This document shows positions 1 to 7,851 of a stretch of DNA of 8,870 nucleotides, piece after piece. The notes under the pieces are model-generated. The model had not been told where the DNA came from and ran no database searches. It worked only from the letters and a program-made list of their open reading frames with translations. The position numbers and the translations under genes are program-made. The first letter of the stretch is position 1; the number at the start of each line of letters is the position of its first letter. Origin of the DNA: an uncultured Clostridia bacterium (GTDB lineage Bacteria; Bacillota; Clostridia; Lachnospirales; Lachnospiraceae); the NCBI GenBank assembly GCA_947088195.1, contig CAMUFS010000112.1, forward strand, positions 1 through 8,870, written 5' to 3'.

Positions 1-2
1 AT

Positions 3-2468
3 GGGTGTTCTAGATTGGAAGGAAAAGGGATGCTTGGATTACTTGGCAAGACTGGACGAATATTAGGCTCAGGGGCAACGTCAGGGGCAGGTGTAGCGCT
101 TGCTGGAGGAAGCGCGCTTGTCGGAGGAGTGGCAGCAGGAGCAACTTTAATAAGTGGTGTAATAGATGCATATAAAGCTGTAAACTCTGAGGATAAAGGA
201 GAATCAAAAGCGTATGGAGAATCTGCTGCATGGAAAGCTGGAGGAGTTGCTGCTGGAGCCGCTGCAGGTGCAGCGATAGGTTCTATTATTCCCGGTATTG
301 GAACAGCCGTTGGTGCCTTAGCTGGCGCTGGTATTGGTGGAATTGCTGGATGGGTGAAAGGAAATAAAATAAAAGAAGAATACCAAGAAAATATAGAAGA
401 AATGCAAGAAGAGGCCAAGAAAGCACAGAAAGTTTTTGAGGCAACAGGCTTTTCTATAGATGAAATTATATTTGCAAATCAAGATTTGCAGGGAATGATA
501 GAAGATACAGAGGTAAGTGCAGAGAAGCTTTCCATGGCATTTCGCGAGGTAGTCTCTAAGGATTTGATTTCCCATTTTGGAGATCTGCATTTATCATTGG
601 CCGAAGTAAAGGAAATTGCAAATAGTATTGTTTTCAATGGAAAAAATGAATTATTTGAGGATTTTTCTAGGATTTCCAAGAAGGCTGCCAATTCTCTTTT
701 AACAGTAAAGTCTACGATGTCTGATCTGCGCAAGATGAATTGGAAGATGTCACTTGGCTTTGGAGTGGATCAAGCAGATATAGAAACGTATCAAGAGGGG
801 ATTGGGCAACTGACCACTGGAACAGAGCAATATATAGAAGATAAGCACTATGAAGCCAATGTTGCTGTAAAGCTTTTATTTGGCGAAGAGGCTGATACAA
901 CAGCTTTAGATATGGCGTATCAGACAATAAGCAGTCAGCTTGATGATTTGCGGATGCGATTAAGTGAGGAAATGACGATTCACACGATTATACTAGAAGA
1001 TGGGACGCTACAATTAAATCAGACAGAAGAGATGATAAGTCTTCAACAGCAGATTGCAGATATAACAGCACAGTTATCCAATGCAGAAGAAAAGGCAAAT
1101 TTTGCAGCGATTAAAATTAAGTATGGAGGAAATGGACTTGATTACAACTCTTTTGCGAGCTTACAAGAAGAATTGGCGGCACAAGTGGAAGAAATACAAG
1201 CAGATAAATTTGAAGCACTGAAAGTTGGAATTAAAAATGTGCAACTTCAATTTGATACAGGTGTGATTGATAAAAGTCAATATGAGGAACAACTTCAGGA
1301 ATTTGCAGACAGATACAATCAACAGACATTGGATTTGCAGGTAAAAGTGGAGCATTTTCAATTAGAGGCGATTGCAGAAGCATATAAAAAAGAATTGGAT
1401 GGAATCCTTCCTAATATAGAGGGAACAACTGCTGAAAAACTGGCAAGTGTCATTACGATAGGGATGCAGCAGAAGGATGTTTCCGACTGGACAGCGATAG
1501 ATATGGCTGGATGGCTAGGAATGGAGGAGGCAGAATTGTCCGCAGAATTAAATACATTACTGCAAGCAGTTGCAGATAGTATACCATCGCAATTAGAACA
1601 ACGTATGATTGATTCCTTGAGGGATTCTTCGGTGGACTTTATAGGTCCTTATTCTGAGGAATTATACGCTCAATTAGAACAACTTAATTTGTCAGATACA
1701 GATATGACAGCTTTAAAAGAATCACTTGGTAGTGGGATAGCAGGAGCGATTGAAGATGTTGATATGCAGAAGGTGAAGGAAGCTCTTGCTATTATGAAAG
1801 GTGATGTGGAAACAGCAACAGAAGAAATGTTTGGAAGCGGGTATGATGTTATAATGACTCTTCATGTAATGTTTGACTACAATTTTACAGATTCCAATGT
1901 TGCATTACCATGTCTGAAGGGGACCAGTACAACTGTGGAGAGAAATGCTGCTGGAGGGTATGTGAGTGGCGGACCTAAACTTTCATGGCTGGCGGAGGAA
2001 GGGTATGGAGAGTTTATTATTCCTACAAATCCAAGCAGGCGTGCAAGAGCGCTTGATTTATATGAACAGGCGGGATTGGCATTGGGAGTTTCTGCTCATG
2101 CTGCAGGTGGTTATATAAAAGGTTCTATTCCCCGCGATATAACAGCAGATCATCAGTTATTCCATAATAGGAATAGAAATGTTTCTTTGGCCTATAAAGA
2201 AACGGCAGAAAATAATTATAGTCGAGAAGTGGCTCAAACATATGAACCCATAACAGCAGATGGAGAAGATAATTTTACCACTCCTCCAGTGCAAGTGAAT
2301 GTGAGTGTGGCGCCAGAGTTTGTCATTCATAATAGTGATGGGCAGAAGGAAGAAGGCATTATACAAGCAATCCGAAGACATTTAAAGGAGATGACGGATG
2401 AACTGTGTGGTGAGATGGCAGAACGACTGGAAGCTGTATTTTCCAATATGCCACGAAAGGGGGTATAA
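3..2468 (+). CDS. Phage tail tape measure protein, C-terminal part (5' end outside window)
   Basis: Tape measure proteins set tail tube length and occupy the tube lumen during assembly; many leave the tube early in DNA or effector delivery. The frame is open to the left edge, so I treat the gene as partial with at least 817 visible residues. A glycine- and alanine-rich hydrophobic stretch (about 30-350) resembles the membrane-active segment often found inside tape measures. It is followed by a highly charged helical segment and long heptad-like, Gln/Glu-rich helices (about 1000-1400), as expected for a rod-like protein. Near the C-terminus two AAGGY motifs (about 1947-1961 and 2100-2114) flank a stretch with EEGYGEFIIP, typical of tape measure tails. 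An internal ATG at 30 has a GGAAGG site 7 bp upstream, but a glycine-rich segment at the very N-terminus would be unusual. The position, just before a LysM baseplate gene, matches xkdO in PBSX. Family call is firm; the true start is unknown. Confidence 0.85.
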   Translation, partial: GCSRLEGKGMLGLLGKTGRILGSGATSGAGVALAGGSALVGGVAAGATLISGVIDAYKAVNSEDKGESKAYGESAAWKAGGVAAGAAAGAAIGSIIPGIGTAVGALAGAGIGGIAGWVKGNKIKEEYQENIEEMQEEAKKAQKVFEATGFSIDEIIFANQDLQGMIEDTEVSAEKLSMAFREVVSKDLISHFGDLHLSLAEVKEIANSIVFNGKNELFEDFSRISKKAANSLLTVKSTMSDLRKMNWKMSLGFGVDQADIETYQEGIGQLTTGTEQYIEDKHYEANVAVKLLFGEEADTTALDMAYQTISSQLDDLRMRLSEEMTIHTIILEDGTLQLNQTEEMISLQQQIADITAQLSNAEEKANFAAIKIKYGGNGLDYNSFASLQEELAAQVEEIQADKFEALKVGIKNVQLQFDTGVIDKSQYEEQLQEFADRYNQQTLDLQVKVEHFQLEAIAEAYKKELDGILPNIEGTTAEKLASVITIGMQQKDVSDWTAIDMAGWLGMEEAELSAELNTLLQAVADSIPSQLEQRMIDSLRDSSVDFIGPYSEELYAQLEQLNLSDTDMTALKESLGSGIAGAIEDVDMQKVKEALAIMKGDVETATEEMFGSGYDVIMTLHVMFDYNFTDSNVALPCLKGTSTTVERNAAGGYVSGGPKLSWLAEEGYGEFIIPTNPSRRARALDLYEQAGLALGVSAHAAGGYIKGSIPRDITADHQLFHNRNRNVSLAYKETAENNYSREVAQTYEPITADGEDNFTTPPVQVNVSVAPEFVIHNSDGQKEEGIIQAIRRHLKEMTDELCGEMAERLEAVFSNMPRKGV
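2456..2463 (+). promoter_or_regulatory. Ribosome binding site supporting a CTG start
   Basis: AAAGGGGG lies inside the last codons of the tape measure gene and ends 7 bp before the CTG at 2471. There is no ATG, GTG or TTG at a suitable distance in the downstream gene's frame. The nearest alternative is a TTG at 2561, which would remove about 30 residues of conserved N-terminus. Confidence 0.55.
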
Positions 2469-2470
2469 CT

Positions 2471-3169
2471 CTGGCACAGGATTTTTATATTCGTCTGACA
2501 GAGCTGGGAAATGGAAGAAAGTTTACTTTTCCTTCCAATCCCGAATGTGTTACAGGATCTTTGGGAGCAAAGTATCAGGATTTTGACATTATTTCCATGG
2601 GTTCAGTAAAAGTGCCAAAGGGCATGAATGTGGCAGAAATAAAATGGGAGGGGGAATTTTTTGGTCCATCAAAACGGCGAGAAGCGATTGTAAAGCAGGA
2701 TTTTTATCAAGAGCCTAATCATTGTGTCACTATTTTGCGGGAGTGGCAGGAGAAAGCAAGTGTGTTAAATTTGATTCTTTCTGGTACATGGATCAATATG
2801 GATGTCACGCTTTCTTCTTTTTCTCCCAAAGTGTACGGAGCATATGGAAATGTGAAATATTCCATTGCCTTTGCACAGTGGAAAGATTTAAAAATCTATA
2901 CAACAGAGGAAGGCAAAGCAGCGGGGGAAGAACAGCAGATTATGCCAAGGAATGAGCCAGATCAGATTTTTCAGGGTTCTTACACCGTTGTGAGCGGAGA
3001 TACTCTCTGGGGAATTGCTTTAAAGGAACTGGGAAGTGGAGTGAGATGGGACGCCATATACGAAGCGAACAAAGAAATTATTGAAAATGCTGCAAAATCG
3101 TATGGAAAAAATGGTTCTGATCACGGGCATTGGATTTATCCGGGGACAATTCTTTCTATACCTGTATAG
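2471..3169 (+). CDS. LysM-domain baseplate protein, XkdP-like (CTG start)
   Basis: This is a small contractile-tail protein that in PBSX-like systems lies between the tape measure and the hub gene; it is thought to help attach the tube or tape measure to the hub. With a CTG start it is 232 residues. Residues 1-65 contain the family's N-terminal pattern: FPSNPE at 20-25, a DFDIISMGSVKVP stretch near 38-49, then a WEGEFFGP stretch. The C-terminus (about 171-232) is a LysM module (YTVVSGDTLWGIA followed by a late YPGT.LSIP). LysM domains bind glycan in many proteins; in tail proteins the domain is probably structural. Starting at the TTG at 2561 would delete the FPSNPE motif, so I prefer CTG 2471 with the AAAGGGGG site. 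It starts 2 bp after the tape measure stop, suggesting translational coupling. The family is confident; the exact start is moderately so. Confidence 0.82.
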   Translation: MAQDFYIRLTELGNGRKFTFPSNPECVTGSLGAKYQDFDIISMGSVKVPKGMNVAEIKWEGEFFGPSKRREAIVKQDFYQEPNHCVTILREWQEKASVLNLILSGTWINMDVTLSSFSPKVYGAYGNVKYSIAFAQWKDLKIYTTEEGKAAGEEQQIMPRNEPDQIFQGSYTVVSGDTLWGIALKELGSGVRWDAIYEANKEIIENAAKSYGKNGSDHGHWIYPGTILSIPV

Positions 3170-3179
3170 GGAGCATGAT

Positions 3180-4427
3180 ATGATTGATTTAACTAAAATT
3201 ACATACCGAGTTATGGTGATGGATGAAAATAATAACCAATATAACATAAAGGATTATATTCAAAATTTGGGTTGGGAGGAAAATGAAGGAGAGCTGGCAG
3301 TGCGTTCTTCTTTTACAGTTAGAAATGATAAAACATCAAAGGGAAAACTGTCTTCATTAATTAAACCGGGTTGTTTGATTGCGATTTTTGCAAGTGATGG
3401 AAAGACAGCGGATCAGGAGGTGGCAAGAGGATATGTGACAGAGTGGAATCCACAGCTTAAGAACAGTAGTGACAGCCTGCAGTGTACGAATTATGATATA
3501 TTGTATTCTTTACAGCAAAGTCAGGATAACAGGTTTTATGCTTCTGGTACAGGAACACAGTCTATTGTTACTGGGCTTTTAGAAGATTATGGTATACCTG
3601 TGCAGGAATATAGTGGTCCCAATGTAGCACATGGAAAATTAAAATATAACAATGCTTATATAGCAGATATGATTATGGATGTTTTAGATGATGCAGGGAA
3701 GAAAAGCAATGGGACCTATTTCTTAAGAGCTTCCAAAGGGTATGCAGAGATTGTGGAAAGAGGCAGCAATGAAGAGATCTATGTTTTTCAAGGCGAAAAT
3801 ACACAATCTGTCAGTACACATTTAAATTTATCAAATTTGGTGACAAGAGTAAGGGTTATCGGCAGGGAGAACAGAGAAGGAAATTTTAGTGTGGAAGCTA
3901 CATTAAATGGCATGACAAAGTATGGAATCCGACAGAGGATCTATACCAGAGGTACAGATGAAACATTGGAAGATGCAAAAGCAGCGGCACAGCAGATTTT
4001 GGATGAAAATGGGACTGTGCAAGAAGAGGTTGCATTGCAGGCGCCAGATGTTCCTTTTATACGTAAGGGAGATGTGGTTTGTGTAGAGATAGGTGTGTCT
4101 TCTGGTCTTTATTATGTAAAAGGAATCCAACATAATTGCGACAGTTATAATATGACAATGAAGCTTAGAATGGCGAAGCCTTTTACCATAACAGCAGAGG
4201 ACACAACAGAAACTAAAAAGGAATTTCATGAGGGAGATATTGTGGAGTTTTATGGAGGAACACATTATATTTCTTCTTATTATGATGCCAAAGGGTATCC
4301 AGCAAGTGCAGGTCAGGCGAAAATCACGAAGAAAAATGGATCAGGAAAAGCGCATCCATGGCATTTAGTACATATTGATCAAACGAGTAATGTATATGGT
4401 TGGGTAGATGAAGGTACATTTGGTTAG
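3180..4427 (+). CDS. Baseplate hub protein, XkdQ-like (T4 gp27-like), with C-terminal SH3-like domain
   Basis: Likely forms the trimeric hub ring joining tail tube and central spike. The protein is 415 residues from ATG 3180, with AGGGAG six bases upstream; the frame is open further left, but those codons overlap the LysM gene and show no conserved sequence. The N-terminal part (YRVMVMDENNN..., then GELAVRSSFTV and LIKPGCLIAIF near 38-70) and the late region RKGDVVCVEIG...YYVKGIQH (295-318) fit the XkdQ/YqbQ family. Residues about 351-415 form a separate small beta domain (GDIVEFYGGTHYISS ... AHPWHLVHID ... VYGWVDEGTF) of the SH3-like type seen at the end of some clostridial phage hub proteins. 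Its neighbours, LysM before and DUF2577 after, match xkdP-Q-R order. The hub role rests on family and order; the SH3-like label is pattern recognition. Confidence 0.82.
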   Translation: MIDLTKITYRVMVMDENNNQYNIKDYIQNLGWEENEGELAVRSSFTVRNDKTSKGKLSSLIKPGCLIAIFASDGKTADQEVARGYVTEWNPQLKNSSDSLQCTNYDILYSLQQSQDNRFYASGTGTQSIVTGLLEDYGIPVQEYSGPNVAHGKLKYNNAYIADMIMDVLDDAGKKSNGTYFLRASKGYAEIVERGSNEEIYVFQGENTQSVSTHLNLSNLVTRVRVIGRENREGNFSVEATLNGMTKYGIRQRIYTRGTDETLEDAKAAAQQILDENGTVQEEVALQAPDVPFIRKGDVVCVEIGVSSGLYYVKGIQHNCDSYNMTMKLRMAKPFTITAEDTTETKKEFHEGDIVEFYGGTHYISSYYDAKGYPASAGQAKITKKNGSGKAHPWHLVHIDQTSNVYGWVDEGTFG

Positions 4428-4431
4428 GAGG
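4426..4431 (+). promoter_or_regulatory. Ribosome binding site for a GTG start
   Basis: A perfect AGGAGG overlaps the stop codon of the hub gene and sits 8 bp before the GTG at 4440. It decides the start of the DUF2577-like gene, which has no ATG nearby in frame. Confidence 0.75.
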
Positions 4432-4439
4432 TAGCAAGT

Positions 4440-4826
4440 GTGGAAGGTTTTGATGGACATCCGGGTACAAATATGCTGGCAAATGTTTTGTGTGGTCAGA
4501 TAAAAAGAGAAAATGTTCGCGCTTTAGACTTAGATTTTGGAGAGATTATGGAAAATGGAAGTCTGCTTACTAACACTTATCCAGTGCCAATTCCAAAGGG
4601 AGAGTATTCGGTTTGTAGACAGCTAACCCTTGGAAAAACAGGAGAAAAGTTGGCGAAAACAAAGAAAGACGGGCAGCACTCCCATCCCAGTGTAGGACAA
4701 GCAGGCAGTGAACATGAGCATATTGTCCTTATACCAGAAAAGATGAGAAGCATAAAAGCGGGTGATCGTGTTTTAGTGGCATGGGTAGAAAATGAAGCAG
4801 TAGTGGTGGATATAGTGACAAAATAG
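4440..4826 (+). CDS. DUF2577 / XkdR-like baseplate protein with two HxH motifs
   Basis: A 128-residue protein starting at GTG. It has the short DUF2577/XkdR layout: a helical N-terminus, a beta-rich core, and a closing IKAGDRVLVAWVENEAVVVDIV strand pair (105-126) resembling the GDKVLLLRV...YVVLDRV ending of the family. The fold is probably an OB-type barrel. It lies between the hub (XkdQ-like) and the wedge (XkdS-like), as xkdR does. This suggests it binds the hub and may form or carry the central spike; no separate VgrG, gp5 or PAAR gene is present in this window. A charged loop at about 66-94 carries HSH (80-82) and HEH (92-94). HxH motifs bind iron at the tips of several phage spikes, so these could be metal ligands, but this is inference. 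The family assignment comes from pattern and synteny. Confidence 0.72.
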   Translation: MEGFDGHPGTNMLANVLCGQIKRENVRALDLDFGEIMENGSLLTNTYPVPIPKGEYSVCRQLTLGKTGEKLAKTKKDGQHSHPSVGQAGSEHEHIVLIPEKMRSIKAGDRVLVAWVENEAVVVDIVTK

Positions 4827-4838
4827 AAAGGTGATTTT

Positions 4839-5276
4839 ATGGCAGATATGCCCCTTACGGTGGTTCAAGTTCCAGATTATATAGAAGACAGTTTAAAATA
4901 TGATACAAAATACCGCCGAACAGTAAAATGGGATGTGGAACGCGGAGATTTTGTCCGTGATGGAGCAAATCGCATGGTGGAGTGTTCTGGCGAGGAAGGG
5001 TTTATGATTTGGTGTCTAAAGATAGTGCAAACAGAAAGATATGCCTGTCTTGCTTATCCAAATGAAATCGGGGCTGAACTTGAAGCAGCCTTAGGGGAGG
5101 ATAAGGAGAAGATAGTGGAATCTATGGTAGAACGTACTATAACAGATGCACTGAAGGTAAATCCACGGACAGAGTCTGTAAGTAATTTTTCTTTTACTTG
5201 GGATGCTGATAGGATGCATTGTTCTTTTTTGGTAAAAGGGGTAAATTGGGACACGGTATTTCAAATGACACTTTGA
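4839..5276 (+). CDS. DUF2634 / XkdS-like baseplate wedge protein (gp25-like)
   Basis: A 145-residue protein from ATG 4839, with AAAGGTGA shortly upstream and a 12 bp gap after the previous stop. XkdS/DUF2634 proteins belong to the gp25/GPW lysozyme-fold family, which in contractile tails joins wedges to the sheath and helps nucleate sheath polymerisation. The features seen are an early aromatic segment (YRRTVKWDVERGDF, about 25-38), a C-terminal ALKVNPRTESV segment (104-114) matching the conserved Glu-Pro-Arg position of gp25-like proteins but with Asn in place of Glu, and a final amphipathic beta strand pair. The adjacent baseplate J gene supports the role, because gp25, gp6 (J) and gp7/gpI homologues assemble into one wedge. 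The function is well supported by order and size. Confidence 0.78.
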   Translation: MADMPLTVVQVPDYIEDSLKYDTKYRRTVKWDVERGDFVRDGANRMVECSGEEGFMIWCLKIVQTERYACLAYPNEIGAELEAALGEDKEKIVESMVERTITDALKVNPRTESVSNFSFTWDADRMHCSFLVKGVNWDTVFQMTL

Positions 5277-5296
5277 AAGAGAAAGAGGGGAGTTGT

Positions 5297-6427
5297 ATGC
5301 AGCCAGAGTTTATAAATCCAGATTTTATTGATAATAACAGTGCAGAGGAGATTCATGCAAGGATGATGTTGGCACTGCCCAGTGATATAGACAATATGCC
5401 GGGTGGATTTCCTTATGATTTTACAAAACCAGCAGCGCTGGAAAAGGATGAGTTTATTAATTATCATTTGGTTCGGGCACTTATGCTTGCATTTCCGCAA
5501 TATGCTTGGGACCAGTGGCTGGATCTGCATGGGCAGCAGGTAAATGTGATAAGACATCCACCGCAGTATGCATCTGGTTATCTCACGATAACAGGAACCC
5601 CGGAGGCAGAAATAGCGGCTGGCATGATATTTTGCACACCTGCAACTGACAGTACACCAGCCATTGAATTTTCTGTGGATAGGGATAGTATTATAGGGAA
5701 AGATGGGATTTGTGTCTTACCTGTTACTGCGGTAGAAAGTGGAGTGCGCTCAAATGTTGCGGCTAATACAGTTTGTATTATGGCAAGACCAAGTAAAACC
5801 ATTACTTCTGTTACCAATGAAAATCCAATTACAGGAGGAACAGAAAGAGAAAACAATAATGATTATTATGACAGAATTGCAATAGAGTATGAAAATAGCA
5901 GAACTTTTCTTGGAAATGACAGTGATTATATCCGCTGGGCAAAAGCTGCTGGAGCTGGGGATTGTATTGTAATTCCAACTCCAGATGGGCCGGGAACAGT
6001 TAAGCTAGTGCTTGTGGATGCAAATGGGCAGCCAGCGAATAACAAATTGATAGAGGATGTATATGCATATATTGTATCTCCAGAGGATCGAACGAAGCGA
6101 CTGCTGCCTACGGCATGTGCCAAGTTGGAATGTGTGGCAGCGATTGCATTTCCCATTTCTTATACTTGCACAGGATTGCTTTTAAATGACACAACTGATA
6201 TAGAACAGGTGAAAAAAGATTTTAAAGAGGCAGTTCGAAAGGTATATGATGAGGCAAAAAAAGAGAGTCTGTTGCGATATAATGATATTCGTCCGCTGCT
6301 TTCCGCCATTGTTGGAGTGGAAGATTTTGATACTTTTCTTATCAATGGCAGCATGGCAAATATTTGTTTTGCGAGAGAGGAATATCCTGAAACGGGGGAC
6401 TTGCAGTTTAGTGAGGGAAATTTATGA
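5297..6427 (+). CDS. Baseplate J-like protein (XkdT / gp47, T4 gp6-like wedge)
   Basis: A 376-residue protein from ATG 5297, preceded by AGAGGGGAG. A longer open frame reaches back to 5219, but that overlaps the DUF2634 gene and lacks a good site. Baseplate J proteins dimerise to form the inner wedge ring that couples baseplate opening to sheath contraction. The diagnostic middle section is clear: VTAVESGVRSNVAANTV (about 143-159), then the SVTNENPITGGTERENNNDYYDRI region (about 171-194), the family's GGT-x-E(x)n-R pattern. The N-terminus (DIDNMPGGFPYD..., FINYHLVRALMLAFPQYAWDQWLDLHG) matches the usual helical lead-in, and the length is typical. It overlaps the next gene by ATGA, so the two are probably translationally coupled. 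The assignment is strong. Confidence 0.92.
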   Translation: MQPEFINPDFIDNNSAEEIHARMMLALPSDIDNMPGGFPYDFTKPAALEKDEFINYHLVRALMLAFPQYAWDQWLDLHGQQVNVIRHPPQYASGYLTITGTPEAEIAAGMIFCTPATDSTPAIEFSVDRDSIIGKDGICVLPVTAVESGVRSNVAANTVCIMARPSKTITSVTNENPITGGTERENNNDYYDRIAIEYENSRTFLGNDSDYIRWAKAAGAGDCIVIPTPDGPGTVKLVLVDANGQPANNKLIEDVYAYIVSPEDRTKRLLPTACAKLECVAAIAFPISYTCTGLLLNDTTDIEQVKKDFKEAVRKVYDEAKKESLLRYNDIRPLLSAIVGVEDFDTFLINGSMANICFAREEYPETGDLQFSEGNL

Positions 6428-7416
6428 ATACATCTGGGTTTAATTTGGAAGAGTTTCCTACCAGTGAAAGCGCAAAAAGACAATTATCCTATGTGACAAA
6501 AGGATTTTATGATACTTCTTATATAGGAAAATGGCTTTATCAGGTGATGGGGCTAGAATACGATGAAGCAAAAAGAATTGTGGAAGAGTTGCCAATGCAA
6601 TTTTTTCCAGAAACAGCGACATGGGGATTAAAGTATCATGAAATAAAATGGCAGCTTCCCATACGAGAAAATCTTTCTTACGAGGAACGCAGAAGACTGA
6701 TATATCAAAAGAGAGATGCCAAAGCACCAATGACACCATGCCATATGGAACAATACTTAATGAGGCAGCAGGAGTTCCGTGTTCGTGTAAAGGACTGTCA
6801 TGATAATGACGGAGAGAACATGGGACATCCTAATCTCTTTCATGTTATCTTTTCAGGTGAAGGTACTGTAAATGTGAAGCTTGCCCGTAAATTGTTGAAT
6901 CAGATTAAACAATCCCATACTACATACCTGATCTATGACAGAATGGAAATCTTTATTCGCCAAATAATTGAGGCAGAAGTACGTTTTGGTGTTCGGACAG
7001 ACTTTTTTCCTCGATATAATTTGCCGTTTCTGATGTATGATGGTACGGCACGCTATAATGGACAATATAGATATAATGGATGGAAAACAGAGTCTTTGAT
7101 AGATTTATATCCTATGAAATTGTCTATTCAAACTGATGCAAGACCAAAGGTAGTATTTTTACCTACAATAAGATTTAAAGAGATTACGGCCAGTCAGCCA
7201 GTGATAGGGAAAGATACTCGGCTTACTTGTAAGATATGGACAAAACCAGAAATAAAAACAAAGGACATGTTAAAAATAAAATACCAATCAGATAAAGTAA
7301 TACCACAATATAAAATAAACCTGACAGTAGGGTATCATTTGACAAGATATAATGGGGAATATCGGTATGATGGTTCCAGAAAACATGAGAGCCGAATTTA
7401 TCAGGAGTCTGTGTGA
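6424..7416 (+). CDS. XkdU / DUF2313-like tail protein with C-terminal extension
   Basis: A 330-residue protein whose ATG overlaps the stop of baseplate J (ATGA). Residues 1 to about 185 fit the XkdU/YmfQ (DUF2313, tail protein I-like) class: helices around YIGKWLYQVMGLEYDEAKRIVEEL, a TWGLKYHE-W-LP segment, and NLSYEERRRLIYQKRDAKAPMTP, the usual SYEERR-x-hydrophobic-x-x-K pattern. These proteins sit at the outer wedge and anchor fibres. The remaining 145 residues form an extension with two near-identical decapeptides, RYNGQYRYNG (210-219) and RYNGEYRYDG (308-317), similar to the x-DGSYxLDGS hairpins at the ends of many tail I proteins. The extension probably forms beta structure that contacts the fibre protein encoded next. 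PBSX-type XkdU is usually about 180-200 residues, so this one is long. N-terminal class is confident; the role of the extension is inferred. Confidence 0.78.
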   Translation: MNTSGFNLEEFPTSESAKRQLSYVTKGFYDTSYIGKWLYQVMGLEYDEAKRIVEELPMQFFPETATWGLKYHEIKWQLPIRENLSYEERRRLIYQKRDAKAPMTPCHMEQYLMRQQEFRVRVKDCHDNDGENMGHPNLFHVIFSGEGTVNVKLARKLLNQIKQSHTTYLIYDRMEIFIRQIIEAEVRFGVRTDFFPRYNLPFLMYDGTARYNGQYRYNGWKTESLIDLYPMKLSIQTDARPKVVFLPTIRFKEITASQPVIGKDTRLTCKIWTKPEIKTKDMLKIKYQSDKVIPQYKINLTVGYHLTRYNGEYRYDGSRKHESRIYQESV

Positions 7417-7459
7417 TGGAGAGAGAATAAAAGTAAGGTTAGAAATGAGGTGAGAAAAA

Positions 7460-7840
7460 ATGGCAAATGCGGTTATTACAGAAAAAGGAAGAGAAAAACT
7501 TTGCAAATCCCATGCAGGGGATATTTCTCTGCCAAAGCTTAAATGGATAGCATATGGAAATGGTGGTACAGATGAGGCAGGAAATCCTTTTCCTATGACT
7601 GGAAAGGAAGAAGCGTTAAGAAATGAGCTTTTAAGGATGGAGATAAATGATCATAAATATCCAATACCAACAACTTGTGAATATCGGGCGGGTCTTGGAA
7701 AATCAGATTTGGTCAATATATTTTTATCTGAGCTTGGAATTTTTGATGAGGAAGGTGATCTGATTGTGTACCGAACATTTTTGAAAAAAGGCAAAGATGA
7801 TGATATGTTATTTGATTTTTCTGTTCAGGAAATCTTTTAA
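7460..7840 (+). CDS. Tail fibre N-terminal / connector protein (DUF3751-like)
   Basis: A 126-residue protein from ATG 7460, with GAGGTGAG just upstream. It resembles the N-terminal attachment domain of phage tail fibres as a stand-alone protein: VITEKGREKL at the start, then KWIAYGNGGTDEAG (the iafGdGg pattern), a variable middle, and LSELGIFDEEGDLIVYR followed by a closing beta strand. Such domains fix a fibre to the baseplate. The gap from the XkdU-like gene is 43 bp and the fibre gene follows 11 bp later. It probably forms the connector between wedge and fibre, with fibre binding sites in the C-terminal half. I recognise the pattern, not a specific named homologue. It may instead be a complete small baseplate protein. 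Confidence 0.68.
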   Translation: MANAVITEKGREKLCKSHAGDISLPKLKWIAYGNGGTDEAGNPFPMTGKEEALRNELLRMEINDHKYPIPTTCEYRAGLGKSDLVNIFLSELGIFDEEGDLIVYRTFLKKGKDDDMLFDFSVQEIF

Positions 7841-7851
7841 GGAGGAGTATT

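Noticed and set aside
1..66. Short frame starting with ATG at base 1 (21 codons, stop at 64-66)
   Set aside because: It overlaps the open tape measure frame, has no visible ribosome site inside the window and no recognisable sequence; likely chance.
2398..2586. 62-codon + frame across the tape measure/LysM gene junction
   Set aside because: Overlaps two well-supported genes in another frame and has no family features.
3081..3179. Upstream extension of the hub gene to a TTG at 3081
   Set aside because: It lies inside the LysM module coding sequence, has no good ribosome site, and the encoded residues fit no hub pattern. ATG 3180 has AGGGAG at good spacing.
3903..4265. 120-codon minus-strand frame opposite the hub gene
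   Set aside because: Cys/His/Ile-rich antisense shadow with no ribosome site or family resemblance; all other genes are on the + strand.
5219..5296. Upstream extension of the baseplate J gene to 5219
   Set aside because: It overlaps the end of the DUF2634 gene; ATG 5297 has a strong purine-rich site and gives the normal family N-terminus.
7417..7459. 43-bp gap before the connector gene as a promoter or terminator
   Set aside because: Purine-rich sequence with only a ribosome site; no inverted repeat with a T run and no convincing -35/-10 pair.
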